DNA of 14,814 nt from Candidatus Eiseniibacteriota bacterium (lineage in GTDB: Bacteria > JAFGKV01), in NCBI GenBank assembly GCA_025453925.1, contig JALOPK010000054.1, positions 1 to 14,814 on the forward strand, in the 5' to 3' direction. This document shows, piece after piece, positions 14,346 through 14,814 of this stretch (positions within the stretch are counted from its first letter, which is position 1; every line of letters begins with the position of its first letter). The notes under the pieces were generated by a model. The model was not told the DNA's origin. It saw only the letters and a list, made by a program, of their open reading frames with translations, and did not search any database. The position numbers and the translations under genes were made by a program.

Positions 14346-14791
14346 CCAAGGAGGACCTGGCCGAGCTGGTCGCGATCGAGCTCCTGGAGGCAACGATTCG
14401 TGAGCTCATCGCGCTTGCTGACGATGTTGGCGATTCTGAACCAGCAGCCCGAGATCAGATGGCTGCCGGAGCGTTTCTGGCTCAGCTCTACACGGGTATG
14501 GAGAACATCCTGAAGCAATTCTGCCGTTTCCAGGGGGTGGCCCTGCCGATCGGGGATAACTGGCACGCTGCGCTTCTCCGGCGTTTCTCAGAGCCGTCCG
14601 ACGTGGGTCTTCCTGTGTTCTTCTCCGCCGAGCTGCTCTCCGAACTCGGCGCCTTTCGCAAGCTTCGTCATGTCGTGTACCACGGGGATGGGTTCCAGAT
14701 GGAATGGTCGGGGCCGGTGCCCGGCATTCGGCGCCCACCTGCCGTGCTAAGGGAGTTTCGCTCTTCGATCGAGAGCTACCTCGCCGACTAG
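14342..14791 (+). CDS. hepT: HEPN-domain protein, HepT-like toxin
   Basis: 149 residues from GTG 14342, overlapping the upstream TGA, with AAAGG about 7 nt before it. The all-helical HEPN pattern is visible: AIELLEATIRELIAL, then AAGAFLAQLYTGMENILKQFCR, WHAALLRRF, and LSELGAFRKLRHVVYHGDGF. The RX4H ribonuclease motif is Arg109-HVVY-His114. HepT toxins usually continue as RX4HXY, the Tyr being the residue AMPylated by MntA; here that position is Asp116 (GAT, one base from TAT). FRKLRHVVYH followed by FQMEW resembles the HepT-like subfamily that pairs with small MNT proteins. Expected role: RNA-cleaving toxin held in check by the upstream protein. Loss of the Tyr may mean a different target residue (Tyr113 is next to it), inhibition by binding only, or a non-toxic variant. 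Confidence 0.8.
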   Translation: MTKEDLAELVAIELLEATIRELIALADDVGDSEPAARDQMAAGAFLAQLYTGMENILKQFCRFQGVALPIGDNWHAALLRRFSEPSDVGLPVFFSAELLSELGAFRKLRHVVYHGDGFQMEWSGPVPGIRRPPAVLREFRSSIESYLAD

Positions 14792-14814
14792 GCCCCTGAG
14801 CGTGCGGGTCACCT

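Noticed and set aside
13620-14566. Open frames crossing the divergent spacer on both strands (for example 13620-14393 and 13835-14566 minus, 13726-14289 plus)
   Set aside because: They run across repeats and opposite the nucleotidyltransferase/HEPN genes, show no domain, and have weak or absent ribosome sites.
14792-14814. Feature in the last 23 bases
   Set aside because: Too short to assess; no hairpin or start signal seen.

Overview
The window is high-GC DNA (roughly two-thirds G+C by eye). Shine-Dalgarno sites are strong in places, start codons are often GTG, and neighbouring genes overlap by a few bases. It encodes a probable outer-membrane beta-barrel protein and several polyprenyl-phosphate-type glycosyltransferases, so it most likely comes from a Gram-negative bacterium, perhaps an uncultured lineage. 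Nothing in the window fixes the phylum.

Nearly all genes lie on the minus strand and read from high to low coordinates. Block A (13623 down to 7022) holds an MFS transporter, a left-handed beta-helix acyltransferase, a possible 72-residue membrane peptide, two large GT-C integral-membrane glycosyltransferases and a small beta-barrel protein. A 760-bp spacer (6262-7021) follows. It contains a sigma-70-like promoter overlapped by a dyad, a possible decayed membrane-protein gene, and a perfect 22-bp AT-rich palindrome. Block B (6261 to the left edge) holds three GT2 glycosyltransferases, then three B12-binding-type radical SAM genes with gaps or overlaps of only a few bases. The last of these runs off the window at base 1.

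The blocks fit one cell-envelope glycan or glycolipid pathway. The polyprenol-phosphate-type GT2 (4493-5239) could make lipid-linked sugar donors. The two GT-C proteins could use such donors outside the membrane. The two membrane-anchored GT2 paralogues could extend the acceptor on the cytoplasmic side. The acyltransferase could decorate it, the MFS protein could move a precursor, and the radical SAM proteins could methylate or rearrange an unreactive carbon. This is inference from family and context; no substrate can be read from the sequence. The middle radical SAM protein lacks about 61 residues of its barrel compared with its neighbour.

The right end (14076-14791, plus strand) is a separate module: a minimal nucleotidyltransferase and a HEPN protein with a 4-bp GTGA overlap, a MntA/HepT-type toxin-antitoxin pair. 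The HEPN motif has Asp where these toxins usually carry the Tyr that the partner modifies. A 452-bp divergent spacer with short repeats separates this pair from the MFS gene.
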